Below, in pieces: positions 55,244 to 62,293 of a DNA stretch of 64,000 nucleotides. The notes beneath the pieces were generated by a model. The model was not told the origin of the DNA. It did no database searches and saw only the letters and a list, made by a program, of their open reading frames with translations. This stretch comes from Bradyrhizobium sp. CIAT3101 (GTDB taxonomy: Bacteria > Pseudomonadota > Alphaproteobacteria > Rhizobiales > Xanthobacteraceae). The position numbers and the translations under genes are program-made. The stretch is taken from contig NZ_CP121634.1 in NCBI RefSeq assembly GCF_029714945.1, forward strand, positions 9,197,001 to 9,261,000. Reading direction: 5' to 3'. How positions within the stretch are numbered: position 1 is the first letter of the stretch; each line of letters opens with the position of its first letter.

Positions 55244-55879
55244 GTGACGATCGAGGCTGTGATCTTTGATTTTGGCGGCGTGTTGACGAGTTCGCCATTC
55301 GAGGCGTTTTCGCGGTTCGAGACCGAGCGCGGCCTGCCCGTCGACATCATCCGACGCACCAACGCCGCCAATCATCTGGAAAACGCCTGGGCCAAGTTCG
55401 AGCGCGCCGAGGTCGACGTCGACACATTCGACAAGCTGTTCGCGGAGGAGTCGCGTGCACTCGGCGCCGAAGTGCGCGGCCGCGAGGTGCTGCCGCTGCT
55501 TCAAGGCGATCTGCGTCCTGAGATGGTCGAGGCCCTGAAGCGCATCAAGGCCAGGTTCAAGACCGGCTGCATCACCAACAATTTGCCGGCCAACGCCATC
55601 GGCAGCATGACCGGGCGTTCGCTCTACGTCGCCGAGGTCATGGTACTGTTCGACCACGTCATCGAATCCGCCAAGATCGGCCTGCGCAAACCGGACCCTC
55701 GGATTTACCAGCTGATGGTCGAGACGCTGAAGGTCGATCCGAAGAAGTGCGTTTATCTCGACGACCTCGGCGTCAATCTGAAGCCCGCGCGCGAGATGGG
55801 CATGACCACGATCAAGGTCGCGAGCGGCGCGCAGGCGATCGCCGAGCTCGAGGCGGCGACGGGGTTGAAGCTGGGGTAG
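55244..55879 (+). CDS. HAD-superfamily hydrolase (epoxide hydrolase N-terminal-like)
   Basis: The 211-residue protein has HAD motif I VIFDFGGVL, the threonine/asparagine motif II in CITNN, the lysine in RKPDPRIYQLM and motif IV in YLDDLGVN. In motif I the usual second aspartate (DxD) is Gly, as in soluble epoxide hydrolase N-terminal phosphatase-like domains. GTG at 55244 follows GAGGGCAGG. A role in methylthioribose phosphate metabolism is conceivable because mtnA and mtnP follow on the opposite strand, but the link is positional only. Confidence 0.85.
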   Translation: MTIEAVIFDFGGVLTSSPFEAFSRFETERGLPVDIIRRTNAANHLENAWAKFERAEVDVDTFDKLFAEESRALGAEVRGREVLPLLQGDLRPEMVEALKRIKARFKTGCITNNLPANAIGSMTGRSLYVAEVMVLFDHVIESAKIGLRKPDPRIYQLMVETLKVDPKKCVYLDDLGVNLKPAREMGMTTIKVASGAQAIAELEAATGLKLG

Positions 55880-55907
55880 GCAACTCGTTGTTGCGAGGCG
55901 TAGCGCC

Positions 55908-55985
55908 GTGGGGTGGGCAAAGCGGAAGCGTGCCCACCACAGGCAGATGGTCGGCACGGCGCTTCCGCGCCTTTGCCCACCCTAC
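55908..55985. repeat. Palindromic repeat family A, copy 3
   Basis: A shorter, 78-bp copy of the element at 12185-12273 and 16968-17060. It keeps GGGTGGGCAAAGCG...GCGTGCCCACC and GGCACGGCGCTT...CTTTGCCCACCCTAC but has lost part of the centre. It lies between the convergent HAD hydrolase and mtnA genes. Confidence 0.8.
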
Positions 55986-55991
55986 GAGAGC

Positions 55992-57101
55992 CTACTCTGC
56001 TGCAGCAGCGATCCGCTCCGGAAACGCCGCCGCCAGCGAAGCACGATCCGGCTTCAGCACACCACGCTCGGTGATGAGCCCAGTGACAAGCCGCGCCGGG
56101 GTCACGTCGAAGCCGTAGTTCGCGACCGGTGATCCCTCCGGCACGATGCGCACGGTCTCCAGCCTGCCGTCCGCGGTACGGCCGGTCATCTCCGTGACCT
56201 CCGTCCCGCTACGCTGCTCGATCGGGATGTCGCGAATGCCGTCATTGACGGCGAAGTCGATCGTCGGCGACGGCAGCGCAACGTAGAACGGCACGTTGTT
56301 GTCATGCGCGGCGAGCGCCTTCAGATAGGTGCCGATCTTGTTGCAGACGTCGCCATTGGCGGCGACGCGGTCGGTACCGACGATGGCGAGATCGACCATG
56401 CCGTGCTGCATCAGATGCCCACCGGTGTTGTCGGGGATCACCGTGTGCGGCACGCCGTGATGGCCGAGTTCCCACGCGGTCAGCGACGCGCCCTGATTGC
56501 GCGGCCGGGTCTCATCGACCCAGACATGGATCTTGATGCCGCGTTCTTGCGCGAGATAGATCGGCGCGGTTGCGGTCCCCCAGTCGACGGTGGCGAGCCA
56601 GCCGGCGTTGCAATGGGTCAGCACGTTGATCGTCTCGCCCGGCCTCTTCTTCGCAACGATCGCCTCGATCAGCGCGAGACCGTTGGCGGCAATGCCACGG
56701 TTGATCTCGACGTCCTGCTCGACGATCTCGTCGGCACGCGCATAGGCGGCTTCCGCCCGCTCGACCGGATCGATCGGCGCAAGCGCCGCGCGCATTTCGT
56801 CCAGCGCCCATTTCAGATTGATCGCGGTCGGCCGCGTCACCACGAGCGTATCGTAGGCGCGTTTCAAGCCCGCATCGGACGCGTCCTCGCGCATCGCCAG
56901 CGCCATGCCGTAGGCCGCGGTGGCACCGATCAACGGCGCGCCGCGCACCAGCATGTCGCGGATGGCGACCGCGGCGTCCTCGCACGAGGTCAGCTTCGCA
57001 ACAACGAACTCATGCGGCAGCCTGCGCTGGTCGATCGCGCCGACCGACCAGCCGTCGCGCTCGCGCCAGATGCTGCGGAAATGCTTACCGTCGACCTTCA
57101 T
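55992..57101 (-). CDS. mtnA: S-methyl-5-thioribose-1-phosphate isomerase
   Basis: This 369-residue enzyme converts methylthioribose-1-phosphate to methylthioribulose-1-phosphate in methionine salvage. It shows [18 protein letters not shown], the catalytic cysteine in [17 protein letters not shown] and the aspartate in [18 protein letters not shown]. The ATG at 57101 is chosen over an upstream extension without family similarity. It follows mtnP by 32 bp, giving a two-step route from methylthioadenosine. Confidence 0.95.
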   Translation of the reverse strand: MKVDGKHFRSIWRERDGWSVGAIDQRRLPHEFVVAKLTSCEDAAVAIRDMLVRGAPLIGATAAYGMALAMREDASDAGLKRAYDTLVVTRPTAINLKWALDEMRAALAPIDPVERAEAAYARADEIVEQDVEINRGIAANGLALIEAIVAKKRPGETINVLTHCNAGWLATVDWGTATAPIYLAQERGIKIHVWVDETRPRNQGASLTAWELGHHGVPHTVIPDNTGGHLMQHGMVDLAIVGTDRVAANGDVCNKIGTYLKALAAHDNNVPFYVALPSPTIDFAVNDGIRDIPIEQRSGTEVTEMTGRTADGRLETVRIVPEGSPVANYGFDVTPARLVTGLITERGVLKPDRASLAAAFPERIAAAAE

Positions 57102-57133
57102 GGCATTCTGCCTTTTCGTCCTTGTCTTGCGTC

Positions 57134-58009
57134 TCAACCGCGCAGGATGCGCCCGGCCACCGCATCGAGCTTCTTCAGAAGCTCGGGATCACGCGCCTCG
57201 GGCGCGGTGATCAGCGCGGTGTCGAGCGCACGGTCCGAGCCGATCGGGCACGGCTCGTGCTCACGGGGAAACTCCCTGGCCAGCCGCGCCACCAGCGCCT
57301 TGGCCTTGTCGGCGTTGGAAGTCAGCACGCGGATGATGTCCTGCACAGTGACGGCATCATGATCGGGGTGCCAGCAGTCGAAATCCGTCACCATCGCGAC
57401 CGTCGCGTAGCAAATCTCGGCCTCGCGGGCGAGTTTTGCTTCGGGCATGTTGGTCATGCCGATCACGGAATAGCCCAGCGTCTTGTACGTCATGCTTTCC
57501 GCATAGGTGGAGAATTGCGGTCCCTCCATGCAGACATAGGTACCGCCGCGCGCGATCGCGATGCCCTCGGCTTCGGCCGCAGCGGCCAAATGAATCCGCA
57601 GCCGCGGCGAGACCGGATGCGCCATCGAGACATGTGCGACGCAACCCTTGCCGAAGAACGAGCTCTCGCGCTTGTGCGTGCGGTCGACGAACTGGTCGAC
57701 GAGAACGAAGGTGCCGGGCGACATCTCTTCCTTGAAGGAACCGCAGGCCGACAGCGAGATCAGGTCGGTGACGCCGGCGCGCTTCAGCACGTCGATATTG
57801 GCGCGATAGTTGATGTCGGAGGGCGACAGGCGGTGGCCCTTGTCGTGGCGCGGTAGGAACACGATCGGCAGGCCTGCGATGGTGCCGCGCCGCACCGGCG
57901 CCGACGCCTCGCCCCAGGGGCTCCTGATCACCTCTTCGTGCGCGCCTTCGAGTCCCGGCAGGTCGTAGATGCCGGAGCCGCCGATGATGCCCAATACCGC
58001 CTGCGTCAT
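57134..58009 (-). CDS. mtnP: S-methyl-5'-thioadenosine phosphorylase
   Basis: The 291-residue nucleoside phosphorylase splits methylthioadenosine with phosphate into adenine and methylthioribose-1-phosphate. It opens [17 protein letters not shown] and contains [23 protein letters not shown] and the base/sugar-binding [18 protein letters not shown] and [19 protein letters not shown], of which CMEGPQFST and GMTNMPEA are diagnostic. The ATG at 58009 follows GGAGCAGGT. It is the promoter-proximal gene of the mtnP-mtnA pair; no mtnB, mtnC or mtnD is present in the window. Confidence 0.95.
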   Translation of the reverse strand: MTQAVLGIIGGSGIYDLPGLEGAHEEVIRSPWGEASAPVRRGTIAGLPIVFLPRHDKGHRLSPSDINYRANIDVLKRAGVTDLISLSACGSFKEEMSPGTFVLVDQFVDRTHKRESSFFGKGCVAHVSMAHPVSPRLRIHLAAAAEAEGIAIARGGTYVCMEGPQFSTYAESMTYKTLGYSVIGMTNMPEAKLAREAEICYATVAMVTDFDCWHPDHDAVTVQDIIRVLTSNADKAKALVARLAREFPREHEPCPIGSDRALDTALITAPEARDPELLKKLDAVAGRILRG

Positions 58010-58144
58010 ACCTGCTCCACCCTGTCAGCTACGTGCGACATGGTTAAGCTATGCCAGTTTTGCGGCGGTTTTGGAACGGAAATGGGTGGGGCTGGGAGTA
58101 TCGACGGTGCGTGAGGAGCCCAAAGCTCCGGCAGCACATTCAGT

Positions 58145-58271
58145 GTCGTCCTGGCGAAAGCCAGGACCCATACCGCGAGGTCTATCGATTGAGAACGGTA
58201 CCAATCCCGAACGACTTGCCTGCGCCAAACTGCTCTCTGGGGTAATGGGTCCTGGCTTTCGCCAGGACGAC
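58145..58271. repeat. Palindromic repeat family C, copy 2
   Basis: The outer arms GTCGTCCTGGCGAAAGCCAG and its complement frame the element. The last 42 bp match copy 1 at 52691-52732 with one difference. It lies between mtnP and the end of the carrier-protein gene. Confidence 0.8.
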
Positions 58272-58279
58272 CCCAATAG

Positions 58280-58552
58280 TTAAGCCGCGGTCGCCGGCTG
58301 CAGCTGGATCGCGACCATGCGTTCCAGCGTCTCGACGGACTGGAAATTCTCGGGCGTGATCTCGGTCTGCGGAATGGTGAAGTCGAACTCGGCTTCGACG
58401 CCCAGCATCAGATTCACCATGTCCATCGAGGTCAAGCCGGCATCGACGAGCTTCGTCGACGGCGTAACATCGGCGGTGAGCGAATTCTGCGCGAGGATGC
58501 CCTTCACCAGCTTGGTGATGCGATTACGCAAATCGGTATCGAAAGCCTGCAT
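58280..58552 (-). CDS. Acyl/aminoacyl carrier protein
   Basis: This 90-residue protein has the four-helix carrier-protein pattern with the phosphopantetheine attachment Ser42 in DAGLTSMDMVNLML. The ATG at 58552 removes an unlikely N-terminal extension. The gene is divergent (355 bp) from the flavoprotein-ligase-transferase cluster on the plus strand. In Bradyrhizobium, carrier proteins encoded beside the synthetase-like ligase are its aminoacylation substrates, so this is probably the acceptor in the cluster rather than the fatty-acid carrier (inference). Confidence 0.85.
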   Translation of the reverse strand: MQAFDTDLRNRITKLVKGILAQNSLTADVTPSTKLVDAGLTSMDMVNLMLGVEAEFDFTIPQTEITPENFQSVETLERMVAIQLQPATAA

Positions 58553-58907
58553 TGGCAAATTTCCATCTGTCCATAAAAGGTCGGCCGGTTGCCGGGTACG
58601 ATGGGCACGACCGGCCGATCCCGCAATGGGCGGCACCATTACTTCGCGTTTCTTAGTAAACGATGACTCAGATTGTCTGAAATTCGGGCTTCTTCCAAAT
58701 CCCTAACGTGACACCGGGATTCTCGCCGACGCAAACAACCGGCCCTTAACTGTTCGTCCGGAATTGCGGTTCGTTTACCCTCTATTTCATCGACGAATTT
58801 GAATTAAATCCGTAGCCTCAGATCACAAGCAAAGATGGTCGGATGATCGCGAACGGCATCGCAAATGATGCCTGCGGTTTCGAACGGCGAAACGGAGGCG
58901 GACGAGC
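58553..58907. promoter_or_regulatory. Divergent promoter region of the carrier-protein aminoacylation cluster
   Basis: This 355-bp region is AT-richer than its flanks near 58640-58830. It contains a 9-bp inverted repeat TCGGCCGGT / ACCGGCCGA (58581-58589 and 58610-58618) in the carrier-protein leader, and the ribosome site GGAGGCGGACGAGC before 58908. No confident -35/-10 or sigma-54 site was found. Confidence 0.45.
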
Positions 58908-60122
58908 ATGAACGTGCGTGAAGCAGTCCTGGCTGTCGACGAGACGCAAGCGAGTCTTTTCGAAGGTCCTTCCTTGATCGAGCGTGCGGCTCGCACCGCC
59001 ACCGTGGCGGCAGCCGACGCTGACGGCGTCGATCGCGACGCCCGCTTCCCCCACAAGGCCTTCGACACCGCGCGCGAGCAGAAGCTGCTCGGCGTCATGA
59101 TCCCGGTCGAGTTCGGCGGCTTCGGCGCCTCGATCTACGATGTCACCGACATCTGCTACACGCTCGGGCGCGCCTGCGCCTCGACTGCGATGATCTACGC
59201 GATGCATACGACCAAGGTCGCCTGCGTGATCCGCCACGGACACGGCATTCCCTGGATGGAGACCATGATGCGCCGGGTCGCCCGCGACCAGTGGCTGCTC
59301 GCCTCCTCCACCACCGAAGGCCAGAACGGCGGCAACATCCGCGCCAGCGCAGCCGCGGTCGACCACGCCGGCGACACCGTCTCGCTCGTGCGCGACGCCA
59401 CCGTGATCTCCTACGGCGCCCAGGCCGACGGCCTCGTCACCATCGCCCGCCGCGCCACCGAGGCCGCGGCTTCCGACCAGGTGCTGCTGGCGCTCGCCAA
59501 GGACGATTATTCGCTGAAGCAGACGCAGGGGTGGGAAACGCTCGGCATGCGCGGCACCTGCTCGACCGGCTTCGAGCTGAAGGTTGATTGCCCCGCCGAC
59601 CGCGTCTTCCCGGAAGCCTATGACAAGATCCACGCCCAGACCATGACGCCGTTCGCGCATCTGTGCTGGTCGTCCGCCTGGGCCGGCATTGCCGCGGCCT
59701 CGGTCACGCGTGCGCAGGCCTTCGTCCGCAAGGCGGCCCGCAGCTCCGGTGGCCAGATGCCGCCGGCGGCTGCGCACTTCACCGCCGCGAAGATGTCGCT
59801 CGCAAAACTGCGCGCGCTGATCGCAGCCAATGTCGACGCCTTCGCCGGCGCGGAGCATGACGAGCGCGCGCTCGGCTCGCTCGATTTCCAGTCATCGATC
59901 ACGCTGTTGAAGGTGCAGGCCTCCGAGCTCGCGGTCGAAACCGTGATGCATGCGATGCGCACCGCGGGTCTGTCCGGCTATCGCAACGACGGCGAGTTCA
60001 CGATGGGCCGCCATCTTCGCGACGTGCTGTCGTCGCCGATCATGATCAACAACGACCGCATTCTGGCCAATGCCGCCACCTCGACCTTGATGAGCGGCAT
60101 TCCGGCTAGCCTTCGTGACTAA
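58908..60122 (+). CDS. Acyl-CoA dehydrogenase-like flavoprotein of the carrier-protein cluster
   Basis: The 404-residue protein has the acyl-CoA dehydrogenase fold: LGVMIPVEFGGFGASIYDVTD in the N-terminal helical part and SSTTEGQNGGNIRAS, WETLGMRGTCSTGFELK in the middle beta domain. The C-terminal region is atypical (GYRNDGEFTMGRHLRDVLSSPIM), lacking the common GGxGY signature and carrying the possible catalytic Glu in GEFTMGRHLRD. Because of its neighbours I infer that it oxidises an aminoacyl or acyl group on a carrier protein rather than on CoA. The ATG at 58908 is preceded by GGAGGCGG. Confidence 0.82.
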   Translation: MNVREAVLAVDETQASLFEGPSLIERAARTATVAAADADGVDRDARFPHKAFDTAREQKLLGVMIPVEFGGFGASIYDVTDICYTLGRACASTAMIYAMHTTKVACVIRHGHGIPWMETMMRRVARDQWLLASSTTEGQNGGNIRASAAAVDHAGDTVSLVRDATVISYGAQADGLVTIARRATEAAASDQVLLALAKDDYSLKQTQGWETLGMRGTCSTGFELKVDCPADRVFPEAYDKIHAQTMTPFAHLCWSSAWAGIAAASVTRAQAFVRKAARSSGGQMPPAAAHFTAAKMSLAKLRALIAANVDAFAGAEHDERALGSLDFQSSITLLKVQASELAVETVMHAMRTAGLSGYRNDGEFTMGRHLRDVLSSPIMINNDRILANAATSTLMSGIPASLRD

Positions 60123-60188
60123 TAAGCCTTCGCGACCGACGTGCTTTCGAGACCAACAAGAATAGTTGCCGATAACAGGAAGTCGAAC

Positions 60189-61169
60189 ATGAACATTGCT
60201 GTTCTCCCCGTTTCGCCCGAGACCGCACCGCAGGCCACGGATCCGCTCGATCATCTCGCCGACAAGCTGTTCCACCCGATGGGGTCGGACGGCGTCTACG
60301 CCCGCACCGCGCTTTATGAGGGCGTTGTTGAACGTCTCGCCGCACTGATCACGAGCAATCGCGAAGCCGGCACCGAGGTGATGCGCTTCCCGCCGGTGAT
60401 GAGCCGCGCCCAGCTGGAAAAGTCCGGCTACCTCAAGAGCTTCCCGAACCTGCTCGGCTGCGTCTGCGGCCTGCATGGTACCGAACGCGAGATCAACGCC
60501 GCGGTGAGCCGCTTCGATGCCGGCGGCGACTGGACCTCGTCGCTGTCGCCGGCCGACCTCGTGCTGTCGCCCGCGGCCTGCTATCCCGTCTATCCGATCG
60601 CGGCGAGCCGCGGCCAGCTGCCGAAGGGCGGCCTGCGCTTCGACGTCGCGGCCGACTGCTTCCGTCGCGAGCCGTCGAAACATCTCGACCGGCTGCAATC
60701 GTTCCGGATGCGCGAATATGTCTGCATCGGCACCCCCGATGACGTCGCCGACTTCCGCGAGCGCTGGATGGTGCGCGCGCAGGCGATCGCGACCGATCTC
60801 GGCCTGACCTTCCGCGTCGACTATGCCAGCGATCCCTTCTTCGGCCGCGTCGGCCAGATGAAGGCGGTGAGCCAGAAGCAGCAGCAGCTGAAGTTCGAGC
60901 TGCTGATTCCGCTCCGCTCGGAAGAGCAGCCGACCGCCTGCATGAGCTTCAACTATCACCGCGAACATTTCGGCACGACCTGGGGCATCCAGGACGCCAA
61001 TGGCGAGCCTGCGCACACCGGCTGCGTCGCCTTCGGCATGGATCGCCTGGCGGTCGCGATGTTCCACACCCACGGCACCGATCTCTCCGCCTGGCCCGCC
61101 AAGGTGCGGGACATTCTTGGCATGCAGCCGCAAGTCGCGGCTGACGCTCACGGCGAAGGCTGGCGCTAA
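60189..61169 (+). CDS. Amino acid--[acyl-carrier-protein] ligase (class II aminoacyl-tRNA synthetase-like)
   Basis: The 326-residue enzyme resembles a seryl-tRNA synthetase catalytic core without a tRNA-binding arm and charges an amino acid onto a carrier protein. From the ATG at 60189 the zinc ligands fall at Cys131 (PAACYPVYP), Glu176 (FRMREYVCIG) and Cys279 (HTGCVAFGMDR), the same positions I recall for the characterised Bradyrhizobium enzymes, which use glycine or alanine. Motif 2-like FRREPSKHLDRLQSFRMRE and motif 3-like CVAFGMDRLAVAMF are clear. The gene is 66 bp behind the flavoprotein and faces the divergent carrier-protein gene. Confidence 0.93.
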   Translation: MNIAVLPVSPETAPQATDPLDHLADKLFHPMGSDGVYARTALYEGVVERLAALITSNREAGTEVMRFPPVMSRAQLEKSGYLKSFPNLLGCVCGLHGTEREINAAVSRFDAGGDWTSSLSPADLVLSPAACYPVYPIAASRGQLPKGGLRFDVAADCFRREPSKHLDRLQSFRMREYVCIGTPDDVADFRERWMVRAQAIATDLGLTFRVDYASDPFFGRVGQMKAVSQKQQQLKFELLIPLRSEEQPTACMSFNYHREHFGTTWGIQDANGEPAHTGCVAFGMDRLAVAMFHTHGTDLSAWPAKVRDILGMQPQVAADAHGEGWR

Positions 61170-61205
61170 GGTAAGGGGCCTCCCATTTCCACGGGTAAGA
61201 CGAGC

Positions 61206-62081
61206 GTGATCCACACCAAGGTCCGATGTCGCGAGATCACTGAAGCCGACGTCGATGCGGTCGCGGACCTGTTGACGCGCGGCTTCGTCGGCCGCTCGCG
61301 CAATTACTGGATCCAGGGCCTGCGCCGACAGGCTTTCCGGCCGGTACCGGACGGCTATCCGCGCTTCGGCTACATGCTCGACAATGACGGCGCACCGGTC
61401 GGCGTGCTGCTGCTGATCTACACGACGCGCAAGGATGGCGAGGAGACCGCCATCCAGTGCAATCTGTCGAGCTGGTATGTCGAGCCGGCTTACCGCAATT
61501 ACGCGCCGCTGCTGACCAAGATCGCGCAGCGGCACAAGCACGTCACTTACCTCAATATCAGCCCGGCGCCGTGGACCTGGCCGCTCATCGAGACGCAGGG
61601 CTTTCGCGCCTATTGCCGCGGGCTGTTCGTCTCGGTGCCGGCACTGTCGCGCGCACCACGCTGGAGCAAGATCGAGGTCATCTCGCAGCATACCAAGCAG
61701 ATCGAGGGACTCACCGATGATGAGACCGAGCTGCTGACGCGGCATGCACGCTACAATTGCCTGAGCCTGGTCTGCCGCACGCCGAAGGGCGTCTTCCCCT
61801 TCATCCTGCAACCGGTGCGCATCCGCCGCGGTTTCATCGCGCCGCCGGCGATGCAGCTGATCTACTGTCGCAATGCTTCCGAATACGCCGCCTGTGCCGG
61901 CCGTATCGGCCGGCTGCTGTTGCGGCTGGGCAAGATCTCGGTTTTCGTCGATTCCAACGAGCCCATCCCCGGCCTGGTCGGTATTTATACCGAGCGGCGT
62001 GGCCGCAAATATTTCAAAGGTCCGCACCGCCCGCGGCTGGCTGATCTCACGGATACGGAACTCGTACTCTACGGGCCGTAG
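61206..62081 (+). CDS. GNAT-like acyltransferase of the carrier-protein cluster
   Basis: This 291-residue protein begins like a GNAT domain (VRCREITEADVDAVADLLTRGF) and shows LSSWYVEPAYRNYAPLLTKIA, where the usual Gly of the cofactor loop is changed, and LIETQGFRAYCRG. A second half (FIAPPAMQLIYC ... GIYTERRGRKYFKGPHRP) may be a repeated or extended fold. It follows the carrier-protein ligase by 36 bp, so it is a good candidate for moving the aminoacyl group from the carrier to an unknown acceptor. GTG at 61206 is used because no ATG lies near; its ribosome site is weak. Confidence 0.7.
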   Translation: MIHTKVRCREITEADVDAVADLLTRGFVGRSRNYWIQGLRRQAFRPVPDGYPRFGYMLDNDGAPVGVLLLIYTTRKDGEETAIQCNLSSWYVEPAYRNYAPLLTKIAQRHKHVTYLNISPAPWTWPLIETQGFRAYCRGLFVSVPALSRAPRWSKIEVISQHTKQIEGLTDDETELLTRHARYNCLSLVCRTPKGVFPFILQPVRIRRGFIAPPAMQLIYCRNASEYAACAGRIGRLLLRLGKISVFVDSNEPIPGLVGIYTERRGRKYFKGPHRPRLADLTDTELVLYGP

Positions 62082-62113
62082 GGACGGTACGCTCGTACAG
62101 CAAAGACGGTGTC

Positions 62114-62133
62114 GTCCCGGCCTGCGCCGGGAC
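62114..62133 (+). terminator. GC hairpin after the carrier-protein cluster
   Basis: GTCCCGGC and GCCGGGAC form an 8-bp stem with a CTGC loop 32 bp after the GNAT-like stop. The T-run after it is delayed (GGTTTTG, 18 bases on), so termination is plausible but not certain; it may also be a fragment of a dispersed palindrome. Confidence 0.45.
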
Positions 62134-62293
62134 CACACCGGGTTTTGTTGCGCGATTCCGGACACTCGCTCTCTTCATTACCAGTCACCCTCCGTAAACT
62201 ACGGCGCTTAAGGGAATTTTCCCGCCTCTTCGCTACGCTCAGTGGCTGAATGACGTTGCGTTAAGCCTATTGCCGCCGAGATCCACTGATCCC

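Noticed and set aside
59892..62165. 757-codon minus-strand open frame across the carrier-protein cluster
   Set aside because: It covers three well-supported plus-strand genes and the intergenic sequence between them, and lacks protein-like features.
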